From: Deferrisoma camini S3R1
Lineage (GTDB): Bacteria > Desulfobacterota > Deferrisomatia > Deferrisomatales > Deferrisomataceae
Direction of reading: 5' to 3'
Assembly: GCF_000526155.1 (NCBI RefSeq)
Contig: NZ_JAFN01000001.1
Coordinates: 3,001,014-3,065,013 of the forward strand
DNA: 64,000 nucleotides
Shown here piece after piece: positions 1-6,667 of the stretch. A program made the translations under genes and the position numbers. Positions within the stretch are counted from its first letter, which is position 1, and every line of letters begins with the position of its first letter. The notes beneath the pieces are model-generated. The model worked only from the letters and a program-made list of their open reading frames with translations, was not told the origin of the DNA and ran no database searches.

Positions 1-2
1 AC

Positions 3-959
3 GTGGTCAGCCCCGACGAGGTGATCCGGCGGTACGGGGCCGAGATCCTGCGGCTCTGGGTGGCGGCCGAGGACTACCGGGACGACATCCGGATCTCCGA
101 GGAGATCCTGAAGCGCCTGGTCGAGGCCTACCGGCGCATCCGCAACACCTGCCGGTTCCTGCTGGGCAACCTGTCCGACTTCGCCCCCCGGTCCGACGGG
201 GTGGACCGCTCCGACCTGTGGGAGATCGACCGGTACTGCCTGGACCGGCTGAACCGGCTGGTCGAGCGGTGCCGCCGGGCCTACGAGGAGTACGAGTTCC
301 ACGTCATCTTCCACCGGATCCACAACTTCTGCGCGGTGGACCTGTCGGCGTTCTACCTGGACATCCTCAAGGACCGGCTCTACACATTCCCCGCCCGGAG
401 CCGGGGCCGGCGGGCGGCCCAGACCGTGCTGTACGAGGTGCTCCACAAGCTGTGCCGGCTCATGGCGCCGGTGCTCGCGTTCACGGCCGACGAGGTGTGG
501 CAGCACCTACCGGCCGCGGGCGACAGCGTGCACCTGGAGCTGTTCCCCGAGGTGGAGGCCGACGCCGTGGACGACGAGCTGGCCGACCGGTGGGACCGGC
601 TGCGCAGGCTCCGGACCCTGGTGACCCGGGCGGCCGAGACCGCCCGGGTGCGCAAGCTCATCGGCCACTCCCTGGACGCCAAGGTGGTGCTCCACGTGGA
701 CAACCGGTGGGAGGCGTTCCTCGGCCCCTACGCGTCGGAGCTGCCGTTCCTGTTCATCGTGAGCCAGGTGGACCTGGTGCCCGGTGAGGGAGGCGCGTTC
801 ACCGACCCGGACCTGCCCGGCGTGGGCGCGACCGTGGAGCGGGCCGAGGGCGAGAAGTGCCAGCGGTGCTGGAACTACTCCCCCACCGTCGGTCAGGACC
901 CCGAGCACCCCGCGGCCTGCGCCCGGTGCGTGAAACACCTGGCCGAGGCAGCCGGGTGA
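3..959 (+). CDS. ileS: Isoleucyl-tRNA synthetase, C-terminal part (5' end outside the window)
   Basis: Class I aminoacyl-tRNA synthetase that charges tRNA-Ile in the cytoplasm. Only the last 318 residues are present. The fragment opens with VVSPDEVI, the stretch that normally follows the KMSKS loop, so the catalytic domain lies upstream of the window. The helical anticodon-binding domain follows. The C-terminus carries the Cys4 zinc finger typical of bacterial IleS, with pairs CQRC (about residues 287-290) and CARC (about 307-310). Its TGA overlaps the GTG of lspA by 4 nt, so the two are probably translationally coupled; ileS-lspA is a common proteobacterial arrangement. Confidence 0.96.
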   Translation: MVSPDEVIRRYGAEILRLWVAAEDYRDDIRISEEILKRLVEAYRRIRNTCRFLLGNLSDFAPRSDGVDRSDLWEIDRYCLDRLNRLVERCRRAYEEYEFHVIFHRIHNFCAVDLSAFYLDILKDRLYTFPARSRGRRAAQTVLYEVLHKLCRLMAPVLAFTADEVWQHLPAAGDSVHLELFPEVEADAVDDELADRWDRLRRLRTLVTRAAETARVRKLIGHSLDAKVVLHVDNRWEAFLGPYASELPFLFIVSQVDLVPGEGGAFTDPDLPGVGATVERAEGEKCQRCWNYSPTVGQDPEHPAACARCVKHLAEAAG

Positions 960-1444
960 GGGCCAAGCTCCTCTTCTTCGCTGCGCCGGCCGCCGCGGCC
1001 CTCGCCCTGGACCAGCTCACCAAGGCGTGGGTGCAGGCCTCGTTCCGGCTGTACGAGAGCCGCCCCGTGATCGAGGGGTGGTTCCATCTGACCTACGTGC
1101 GCAACCCCGGGGCCGCCTTCGGCCTGTTCGCGGACCACGGCGCGGGGTTCCGTACCCCGTTCTTCGTGATCGTGACCCTGGTGGCCCTGGCCGCCATCGG
1201 CGTGGCCGTGGCCCGCCTGGCCCCGGACCGGCGCTGGACGCTGGGGGCGCTGGGCCTGGTGGCCGGCGGGGCCCTGGGCAACCTGGTGGACCGGGTCCGG
1301 TGGGGCGAGGTGGTGGACTTCCTGGACGTGTTCTGGCGCTCGTACCACTGGCCCGCGTTCAACCTGGCCGACTCGGCCATCACCGTGGGCGTGGCCATGC
1401 TGCTCCTGGAGGAGTTCCGGGGCTCCCGAAAGCCTGAAAAATGA
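956..1444 (+). CDS. lspA: Lipoprotein signal peptidase (signal peptidase II)
   Basis: Inner-membrane aspartyl protease that cleaves prolipoprotein signal peptides after Lgt has added diacylglycerol. The product has 162 residues and about four hydrophobic segments. The two catalytic-Asp motifs are intact: GNLVDRV and FNLADSAI. RNPGAAFG, another conserved family motif, is present. The GTG at 956 was chosen because it overlaps the ileS stop (GTGA) and gives the family's usual length; an in-frame upstream extension would run through ileS. lgt follows 274 nt later, so two lipoprotein-maturation genes sit together. The last codons run into an 8-nt periodic repeat. Confidence 0.97.
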   Translation: MRAKLLFFAAPAAAALALDQLTKAWVQASFRLYESRPVIEGWFHLTYVRNPGAAFGLFADHGAGFRTPFFVIVTLVALAAIGVAVARLAPDRRWTLGALGLVAGGALGNLVDRVRWGEVVDFLDVFWRSYHWPAFNLADSAITVGVAMLLLEEFRGSRKPEK

Positions 1445-1480
1445 ACCCAAGGCTTTCCAACGTTCCAGCTTTCTAGTATT
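1441..1480. repeat. Octad (8-nt period) array after lspA
   Basis: Degenerate 8-nt units of the type GGCTTTCC, AACGTTCC, AGCTTTCT begin at the lspA stop. A second short array of the same class (AGCCTTCG, AGCCTTCT) lies at 1690-1710, just before the lgt start. No coding potential is seen. Confidence 0.6.
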
Positions 1481-1492
1481 TCGTGGTTCTCC

Positions 1493-1700
1493 CAGGGGGT
1501 GGGGCTGGGGGCCCCTCCTTCGCTGAACGGCCTCGCAGGGGCCGCCTCGGCGCGGTCCGCTGCGGCGCGTGAGAGCACGCGCCGCGGCCGCACCGCTCGC
1601 GCCGGGCGGCCCGGCCTGCTCGGCCGTCGCGCTTCGTCGGAGCCCCCAGCCCCACCCACGCAGTCCGCATACGTTTTTGCAAAACGGAACACTAGCCTTC
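1493..1700 (+). repeat. Dispersed 153-bp inverted-repeat element, copy A, upstream of lgt
   Basis: The core at 1501-1653 is bounded by 12-bp terminal inverted repeats (GGGGCTGGGGGC / GCCCCCAGCCCC). It has a central perfect 10-bp hairpin: GCGGCGCGTG (1562-1571), AGAG, CACGCGCCGC. A near-identical inverted copy lies at about 15838-15989, where even the outer flank (GCAAAA and AACACTAGC-like text) is conserved. A diverged copy lies at 39285-39437 and a partial one at 16796-16851. Every copy points toward the 5' end of the next gene. Confidence 0.8.
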
Positions 1701-1718
1701 GAGCCTTCTAACGGACCC

Positions 1719-2477
1719 ATGCATCCGATTCTGTTTCAGTTCGGCAGACTCACCGTCTATACCTACGGCCTGTTCGTGGCCCTGGGGTTCTTCGTGGCCA
1801 TCTGGGTCGCGGGCCGCGAGGCCGGCCGGCTCGGCATGGAGCCCCGCAAGGTCCAGGACCTGGGCCTGGTGGTGCTGATCTCGGCCCTGGTGGGCGCACG
1901 GCTGTTCTACGTGCTGGTCGAGTGGGAGTACTTCGTGGACCACCCCCTCCAGGTGTTCGAGATCTGGAAGGGGGGCCTGGTGTTCTACGGCGGGTTCGTG
2001 ACGGCGGCCCTGGCCAGCCTGGCCTACGTGCGCCACGCGGGCCTGCCGGTGTGGCCCACGGCCGACGCGGTGGCGCCGGGGCTGGCCCTGGGCCAGGCCC
2101 TGGGCCGGATCGGGTGCTTCTTCGCAGGGTGCTGCTACGGCGCCGAGTGCCGGCTGCCGTGGGCGGTGACGTTCACCGATCCCCGGGGGCTGGCCCCTTT
2201 GAACCTGCCGCTGCACCCCACCCAGATCTACAGCGCCGTGGGGAACTTCGTGATCTTCCTGGTGCTGTACTTCGGGTTTCGGAAGCGCTGGGGCGGCACC
2301 GGACGGGTGTTCGGGCTGTACCTGGTGCTGTACCCGGCGTTCCGGTTCATGGTCGAGTTCTTCCGGAACGACCCCCGGGGCTCCCTGGGCCCCCTGAGCA
2401 CCAGCCAGGCCCTGGGCATCCCCCTGTTCCTGTTCGGCCTGTGGCTCCTGTGGGTCCGGCGGGGGGAGGGGCAATAG
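1719..2477 (+). CDS. lgt: Phosphatidylglycerol--prolipoprotein diacylglyceryl transferase
   Basis: Inner-membrane enzyme that moves diacylglycerol from phosphatidylglycerol to the lipobox cysteine, the first step of lipoprotein maturation. The product has 252 residues and about seven membrane segments. The Lgt signature is present as GRIGCFFAGCCYG, with HPTQIY further on. The ATG at 1719 gives the usual N-terminus (MHPILFQFG); an in-frame extension to 1569 would only translate the repeat element and was rejected. lspA lies just upstream and a lipoprotein gene just downstream. Confidence 0.97.
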   Translation: MHPILFQFGRLTVYTYGLFVALGFFVAIWVAGREAGRLGMEPRKVQDLGLVVLISALVGARLFYVLVEWEYFVDHPLQVFEIWKGGLVFYGGFVTAALASLAYVRHAGLPVWPTADAVAPGLALGQALGRIGCFFAGCCYGAECRLPWAVTFTDPRGLAPLNLPLHPTQIYSAVGNFVIFLVLYFGFRKRWGGTGRVFGLYLVLYPAFRFMVEFFRNDPRGSLGPLSTSQALGIPLFLFGLWLLWVRRGEGQ

Positions 2478-2495
2478 CATGCGCGGGAGGCATCG

Positions 2496-3731
2496 ATGCG
2501 AGCAACCGCTCTCTTCCTCGTCGCGGCATCCCTCCTCCTGGGAGGGTGCGCGCAGACCCTGCTCACCGTGGACCGCGTGGAGTCCCCCTACCGGGACCTG
2601 TCGAGCCTGGAAAAGGGCGACATCGTGCACCTGGCCACGGGCCGCAAGCTCTCCCAGGAGGAGCTGCTGGAGTACCTGAGCTCGTACCGGGTGGTGTACG
2701 TGGGCGAGACCCACGACAACGTCTACGACCACCAGGTGGAGCTCACCATCCTCAAGGGCCTGGCCGAACGGTTCCCCGGCCAGGTGGTGCTGGGGCTCGA
2801 GATGCTGCGGCGGCCGTACCAGGAGAAGGTGGACGCGTACCTCGCCGGCGAGCTCAGCGAGCGGGAGTTCGTGCGCACGGCCTGGTCCCCCTCGTGGGGC
2901 CCCAACTCCTGGCGCTACTACCGGGACATCCTGCGGTTCGTCCGGGACGAGGGGATCCCCGTGCTGGCCCTCAACGCCGGGCGTGACCTCACCCGGGCGG
3001 CCTCCCGGGCCCCGAATCTGGACGAGCTGGACGAGGATCTGCGCAACCGCCTTCCGAAGGACATGGACCTGGCCGACCCGTACCACCGGGCCTTCATCCG
3101 GGCCATCTTCGGCGGGCACTCCGAGGGCACCAACCAGAGCGAGGCCTTCTACCGGGTGCAGGTGATCTGGGACGAGACCATGGCCGAGACCGCGGCCCGG
3201 TTCCTCCGAAGCCCCGAGGGCCGGGGCAAACGCCTGGTGGTGTTCGCGGGTGGCAACCACGTGCGCTACGGGTTCGGCATGCCCCGTCGGCTGTTCCGGA
3301 GGGTGCCCGAGGCCTACGCGATCGTGGACCCCCTGACCATCGAGATCCCGGAGGAGAAGCAGGAAAAGGTCCTCATGGACGTGACCCCCCCCGACCTCCC
3401 CCTGCGCCCGGCCGACGTGTACTGGGCCGTGGGGTACGACGACCTGGAGGACGAGCGCGTGATGCTGGGGGTCCGGATCGAGAAGGCCGAGGGCGGCGGC
3501 GCCCGGGTGCTGGGGGTCATGCCCGACAGCCCGGCGGCGAAGGCCGGCATCCAGGAGGACGACGTGATCGTGTCGGTGGACGGCGAGCCGGTGGAGGAGC
3601 TGTTCGACCTCACCTTTCAGGTCGGCCAGCACAAGCCCGGCGACCGAGGGCCGGTGGTCGTGGTCCGGAACGGGGAGCGTCGGGAACTCCAGGTGGAGTA
3701 CGACGTGGTGAAGCACGGGGGGGAACGCTAG
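2496..3731 (+). CDS. ChaN-domain lipoprotein with C-terminal PDZ domain
   Basis: Predicted lipoprotein of 411 residues. The signal peptide ends in the lipobox LLGGC (Cys18). Residues of about 60-290 form a ChaN-like domain (PF04187-type, known for haem binding in Campylobacter ChaN), with VVYVGETHDN near the front and GGNHV near the end. From about residue 315 a PDZ domain follows (MPDSPAAKAGIQEDDVIVSV), suggesting peptide binding or scaffolding at the membrane. It starts 19 nt after lgt and may share its transcript. The substrate is unknown. A shorter, PDZ-less ChaN-like paralogue is at 56232-56966. Confidence 0.85.
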   Translation: MRATALFLVAASLLLGGCAQTLLTVDRVESPYRDLSSLEKGDIVHLATGRKLSQEELLEYLSSYRVVYVGETHDNVYDHQVELTILKGLAERFPGQVVLGLEMLRRPYQEKVDAYLAGELSEREFVRTAWSPSWGPNSWRYYRDILRFVRDEGIPVLALNAGRDLTRAASRAPNLDELDEDLRNRLPKDMDLADPYHRAFIRAIFGGHSEGTNQSEAFYRVQVIWDETMAETAARFLRSPEGRGKRLVVFAGGNHVRYGFGMPRRLFRRVPEAYAIVDPLTIEIPEEKQEKVLMDVTPPDLPLRPADVYWAVGYDDLEDERVMLGVRIEKAEGGGARVLGVMPDSPAAKAGIQEDDVIVSVDGEPVEELFDLTFQVGQHKPGDRGPVVVVRNGERRELQVEYDVVKHGGER

Positions 3732-3912
3732 CCCGCATTATTCATGAAGCCTTCTGCTGCAACCGCCGATTGCACGCCATCTCGGGGCGTGCTCGCGCCT
3801 CGGGGCTCGACGTACCGTCCAGTACGCCTGCGCCCCTCGTTGCTGCGCTTGCCCCGACCTGACGCACACTCGACGGTTTCGCGACGAACGCTCATGAATA
3901 ATGCGGGCTAGG
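3728..3912. mobile_element. MITE-like element with perfect 20-bp terminal inverted repeats
   Basis: The ends 3728-3747 (CTAGCCCGCATTATTCATGA) and 3893-3912 are perfect reverse complements around 145 bp with no gene. The left end overlaps the stop codon of the ChaN/PDZ gene. The interior contains a further hairpin-like segment near 3808-3827 (GACGTACC / AGTACGCC). No transposase is present, so any movement would need one in trans. A degenerate left-end copy lies near 40656-40706. Confidence 0.75.
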
Positions 3913-3941
3913 GCCGAAGGCCCAAAGCTACCGGAAGATCC

Positions 3942-4502
3942 ATGCCCCATGCCGCCCCCCCAACCCCGCCGAACGCCCCCCCTAGGTACCGCCATCTGAC
4001 CGGGTGGCGGGCCTGGGCCACCGTGGGGTGCGGCCTGGGGCTGGGGGCCCTGGCCGGCCGGACCGGGCTCCAGGCGGCACGGCTCGAGCCCGGCTGGGTG
4101 TTCTGGGCCCTCTCCACGCTCGTGCTCGCCGGGGCGTCCCTCGTGGTCACCACCCTGCCGTGGCGCCTCACCTCCCGGTTCGACGACCGGGGGATATGGA
4201 TCGGCTGGGCCCTGGGCCGGCTGCGGGTGCCGTGGCCGGCCGTGCGGCGGGTGGTGATCGGCTCCCTGGGCTCGGGCGGTCAGCGCGATCCCTTCACCGT
4301 GACCCTGCTCCTTCGGGACGGCCGCGAGGTCCTCTACCTTCCCCTGGGCCGCCGCCGGCCCGAGGACGTGCCGGCCGCCGCGGCCCTCCTGGACGAGGCC
4401 GAGCGCCGGGGGCTGCGCATCGAAAACACCCTGGCCACCCCGGAGGAGATCGTGGAGCGCGAACGCCGCTGGCGCGAGGCCCGGCTCAAGGGGTGGCGGT
4501 AG
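3942..4502 (+). CDS. Membrane protein with PH-like domain, unknown function
   Basis: 186 residues. A proline-rich N-terminus precedes two hydrophobic segments (about residues 25-45 and 50-68). The rest is soluble, with alternating beta-strand character (WRLTSRFDDRGIWIGWALG, then VTLLLRDGREVLYLPLG), and resembles small bacterial PH-domain membrane proteins. The C-terminus is charged and helical. It lies between the MITE-like element and the convergent toxin remnant; its end overlaps that gene by 17 nt. The function is not recognised. Confidence 0.65.
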   Translation: MPHAAPPTPPNAPPRYRHLTGWRAWATVGCGLGLGALAGRTGLQAARLEPGWVFWALSTLVLAGASLVVTTLPWRLTSRFDDRGIWIGWALGRLRVPWPAVRRVVIGSLGSGGQRDPFTVTLLLRDGREVLYLPLGRRRPEDVPAAAALLDEAERRGLRIENTLATPEEIVERERRWREARLKGWR

Positions 4503-4910
4503 GCTCCACCGCCAATCCCTCCTTTTTCGCTGCAGCCGACAGCACCCGGTCGAACGTGAGAATCCTCGCCTCGGGAAGGGTTGCCTGAAGGGTCTTGGTC
4601 GTGGCCAGGTGCCAAAGATCTGCACCCTTCAGCACGTGGCGCTCGGACAACTCCCCCAGAACCTTCCACGACGGCTGCAGATTGAGCTCACGCCACGGCC
4701 CGGCCTGGAAGGCCTCTACCGCGGCCCGATGGGCATCCGGGGACAAGGCCCCCTCGTGGCGCATCCGACGCAAGACGGCAAAGGTCTCCGCGGCGGCGAG
4801 GGTGGAGACGACGGAGTGCCCGCCCGCGCATACGAGAGGGCCTGCTCCGTGTGCACATCACGCACCAATACCGCCAACAGCGCAGAGGCGTCCCAGTAAA
4901 GAACCTTCAA
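4486..4910 (-). pseudogene. PIN-domain toxin (VapC type) with a frameshift
   Basis: Metal-dependent PIN ribonuclease toxin read in two frames. The first part (LYWDASALLAVLV) starts at a TTG that overlaps the antitoxin stop (TTGA). It then breaks near 4818-4822 in a G/C run. The second frame continues with TLAAAETFAVLRRMRHEGA, KGADLWHLAT and LTFDRVL. Across both frames the acidic PIN residues (Asp in WDAS, Glu in AAET, Asp in GADL, Asp in TFDR) all survive. One extra base in the GC run would restore a protein of about 141 residues. The break could be a recent inactivation, a sequencing error or programmed slippage. Confidence 0.75.
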
Positions 4911-5185
4911 CCTTCCCGGTCCTCCCTGAGGTACTCTTGCGCACTCTTGCCGCCCGCCTGGACAGGGTGTGGCACTTTTGCCAACTTCTTGGGCGGCCCG
5001 ATGATTCCCTCGGCTTGAAGCCGTTCGATCCGGTCGTCGACCGACAGGTCGGTGTCCCGGAAGGGAACGATCTTCCCAACCGGCCGACCCCGCTCGGTGA
5101 CGATCACCTCGTCGCCCCCTTTGACCAACCGTAGGTATCGGCTGAGATGCGCCTTCGCTTCCCGTATTCCGACCCGTACCGGCAT
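4907..5185 (-). CDS. Phd/YefM-type antitoxin
   Basis: 92-residue antitoxin that would bind its own promoter through the N-terminus and neutralise the PIN toxin with the C-terminal tail. The N-terminal block (IREAKAHLSRYLRLVKGGD, then VIVTERGRPVGKIVPF) matches the Phd/YefM fold. The stop overlaps the toxin's TTG by 4 nt, the usual coupled order. The reading frame is intact although the toxin partner is broken, so the antitoxin may now act alone. Confidence 0.85.
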   Translation of the reverse strand: MPVRVGIREAKAHLSRYLRLVKGGDEVIVTERGRPVGKIVPFRDTDLSVDDRIERLQAEGIIGPPKKLAKVPHPVQAGGKSAQEYLREDREG

Positions 5186-5600
5186 GATGTTCCCTCTTTC
5201 GGTGAACCAGAGCTAATACCGGGTCGCCATCCACCGGATACGTATCCGGGGGCGGGCAAGGGACCTGCCTCCGGCCGGGCGCGAAGCCAGGCATTGAGAT
5301 TCGCCGCGCAGGCACGGAGCAGGGGAGCTGGCTTCATGGCAACCCGTTGAAATCCGCACCATTTCGCAGTCCAGACGCCGGAGGCTCTGCCCGGCGAGCC
5401 AAAGGGCCGCGCCCCGCTCTCCGGCAGGTCCCTTGCCCCTCTGAGCAGGGGGCCGATAGCTTTGAATGCAACTCGGCATAAGATGTAGTCACCGTAGTCT
5501 CTTTCCTCGCAGGCGTCAAACCCGGTGCGTCGAGCAGCAGCAACCGAGCCGGCCCGCGTGAAGCGGTGACCTTGTGGGAGACCCCGACGGAGGTGTTGCA
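5186..5600. repeat. Repeat-filled gap: about 165-bp element (copy R) inside an ATACC-ended repeat
   Basis: No gene is seen. Bases 5216-5479 are bounded by degenerate ATACC...GGCAT ends of the palindromic ATACCAAGTTGC family. Inside, 5258-5430 is an inverted copy of the element also found at 58873-59040 and 62737-62886. It points leftward to the antitoxin gene. The last 20 bases hold the ribosome-binding site GGAGGTG of the next gene. Confidence 0.65.
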
Positions 5601-6548
5601 ATGGAAACCCACGCCCGCCTGCGCATCCTGGTGAGCGCGTGCCTGCTGGGGGATCCGGTGCGCTACGACGGGGGCCACAAGCTCGACCCGGCCGTGGCCG
5701 GGCTGGCGCCCTGGGCTGAGCTCGTGGCGGTGTGCCCCGAGGCGGAGGCAGGGCTCGGGGTGCCCCGGGAAGCCATGGACCTGGTGGGCGACCCCGCCGG
5801 ACCCCGAGCCGTGACCGTGGAGACCGGCCGGGACCGAACGAAGGAGCTGGCTGCGGTGTTCCGCCGCCGGGCGGCCGATCTGGCCGCCTTGGAACCGGAC
5901 GCCGCGATCCTGAAGGCCCGGTCCCCGTCCTGCGCGGTGGAGTCGGCCCGGGTGTACCCGCAGCGTCCCCGGCAGGGCGACCCGGTGCCGGGCCGAGGGC
6001 TGTTTGCGGCCGAGCTGGCCCGACGGGCACCCCTCCTACCCCTGGCCGAGGAGACCGATCTCCACCGCCCGGAGCCCCGGGCACACCTGTTCCGCCGGGT
6101 GTTCACGCTCCGGCGCTGGAGGGCGGCTCGGGCGACCGCGCCGGATCCGAGGGCCCTGCGGAAGTTCCACGAGCGGGAGCGGCTCGGGCTCCTCAGCCAC
6201 GATCCGGACCGCTGCCGCGGCCTGGAGCGGCTCGCGGTCTCGGCCGCCGACCGTTCCGTGGACGAGGCCTGGGCACGGTACGAGGCGCTCCTTCTGGAGA
6301 CACTCGCCCGCCGTCCCACCCGTCGGGCCCATGCCGTCGCGCTCCGGCACGGGGCCTCTGTGGTGGCCGAGGATCTCGACGCCGGGGACCGGGGGCGGCT
6401 GGCGGCCGCGATCCGGGCATACGAGGAGGGCGGGGGATCGCTCGCGGCCGTCGCGTCCCTCCTACGGGAGCTCGCCCGCAGGAAGGGGAGGAAGGATCTG
6501 GCAGACTCCCCGTACCTGGCCCCTCACCCCCTGGAGCTCGGGGAGTGA
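5601..6548 (+). CDS. DUF523 / DUF1722 (YbgA-like) fusion protein
   Basis: 315 residues in two domains. Residues of about 6-145 form DUF523, with ILVSACLLGDPVRYDGGHK, VCPEAEAGLGVPR and LKARSPSCAVE; its conserved cysteines suggest metal or cluster binding. Residues of about 160-305 form the YbgA-like DUF1722 domain, with FHERERLGLLSHDPDRC. The same fusion is widespread and its biochemical role is not established. The ATG at 5601 was chosen for its GGAGGTG ribosome-binding site 5 nt upstream. Confidence 0.85.
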   Translation: METHARLRILVSACLLGDPVRYDGGHKLDPAVAGLAPWAELVAVCPEAEAGLGVPREAMDLVGDPAGPRAVTVETGRDRTKELAAVFRRRAADLAALEPDAAILKARSPSCAVESARVYPQRPRQGDPVPGRGLFAAELARRAPLLPLAEETDLHRPEPRAHLFRRVFTLRRWRAARATAPDPRALRKFHERERLGLLSHDPDRCRGLERLAVSAADRSVDEAWARYEALLLETLARRPTRRAHAVALRHGASVVAEDLDAGDRGRLAAAIRAYEEGGGSLAAVASLLRELARRKGRKDLADSPYLAPHPLELGE

Positions 6549-6637
6549 GCTCGGCAGGGGGACCTGCTTGCGTCCGCACGCGGCTCTCCAGCCGCCCCCA
6601 TGTCCCCGAGATTTGGCGCGGTGCGAGAACCGCCTGG

Positions 6638-6664
6638 CCTCCTAGCATCCCAGCGTCCTAGCGG
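6638..6664. repeat. Octad array between convergent genes
   Basis: 8-nt units CCTAGCAT, CCCAGCGT, CCTAGCGG lie just before the stop of the kinase gene. The preceding 6566-6632 resembles the distal CTCCAGCAGGCCCC / GCGCCAAAGCTC module of the composite repeats. Confidence 0.5.
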
Positions 6665-6667
6665 AAA

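Noticed and set aside
1569-1718. N-terminal extension of lgt
   Set aside because: It translates the 153-bp repeat; the conserved Lgt N-terminus begins at 1719.
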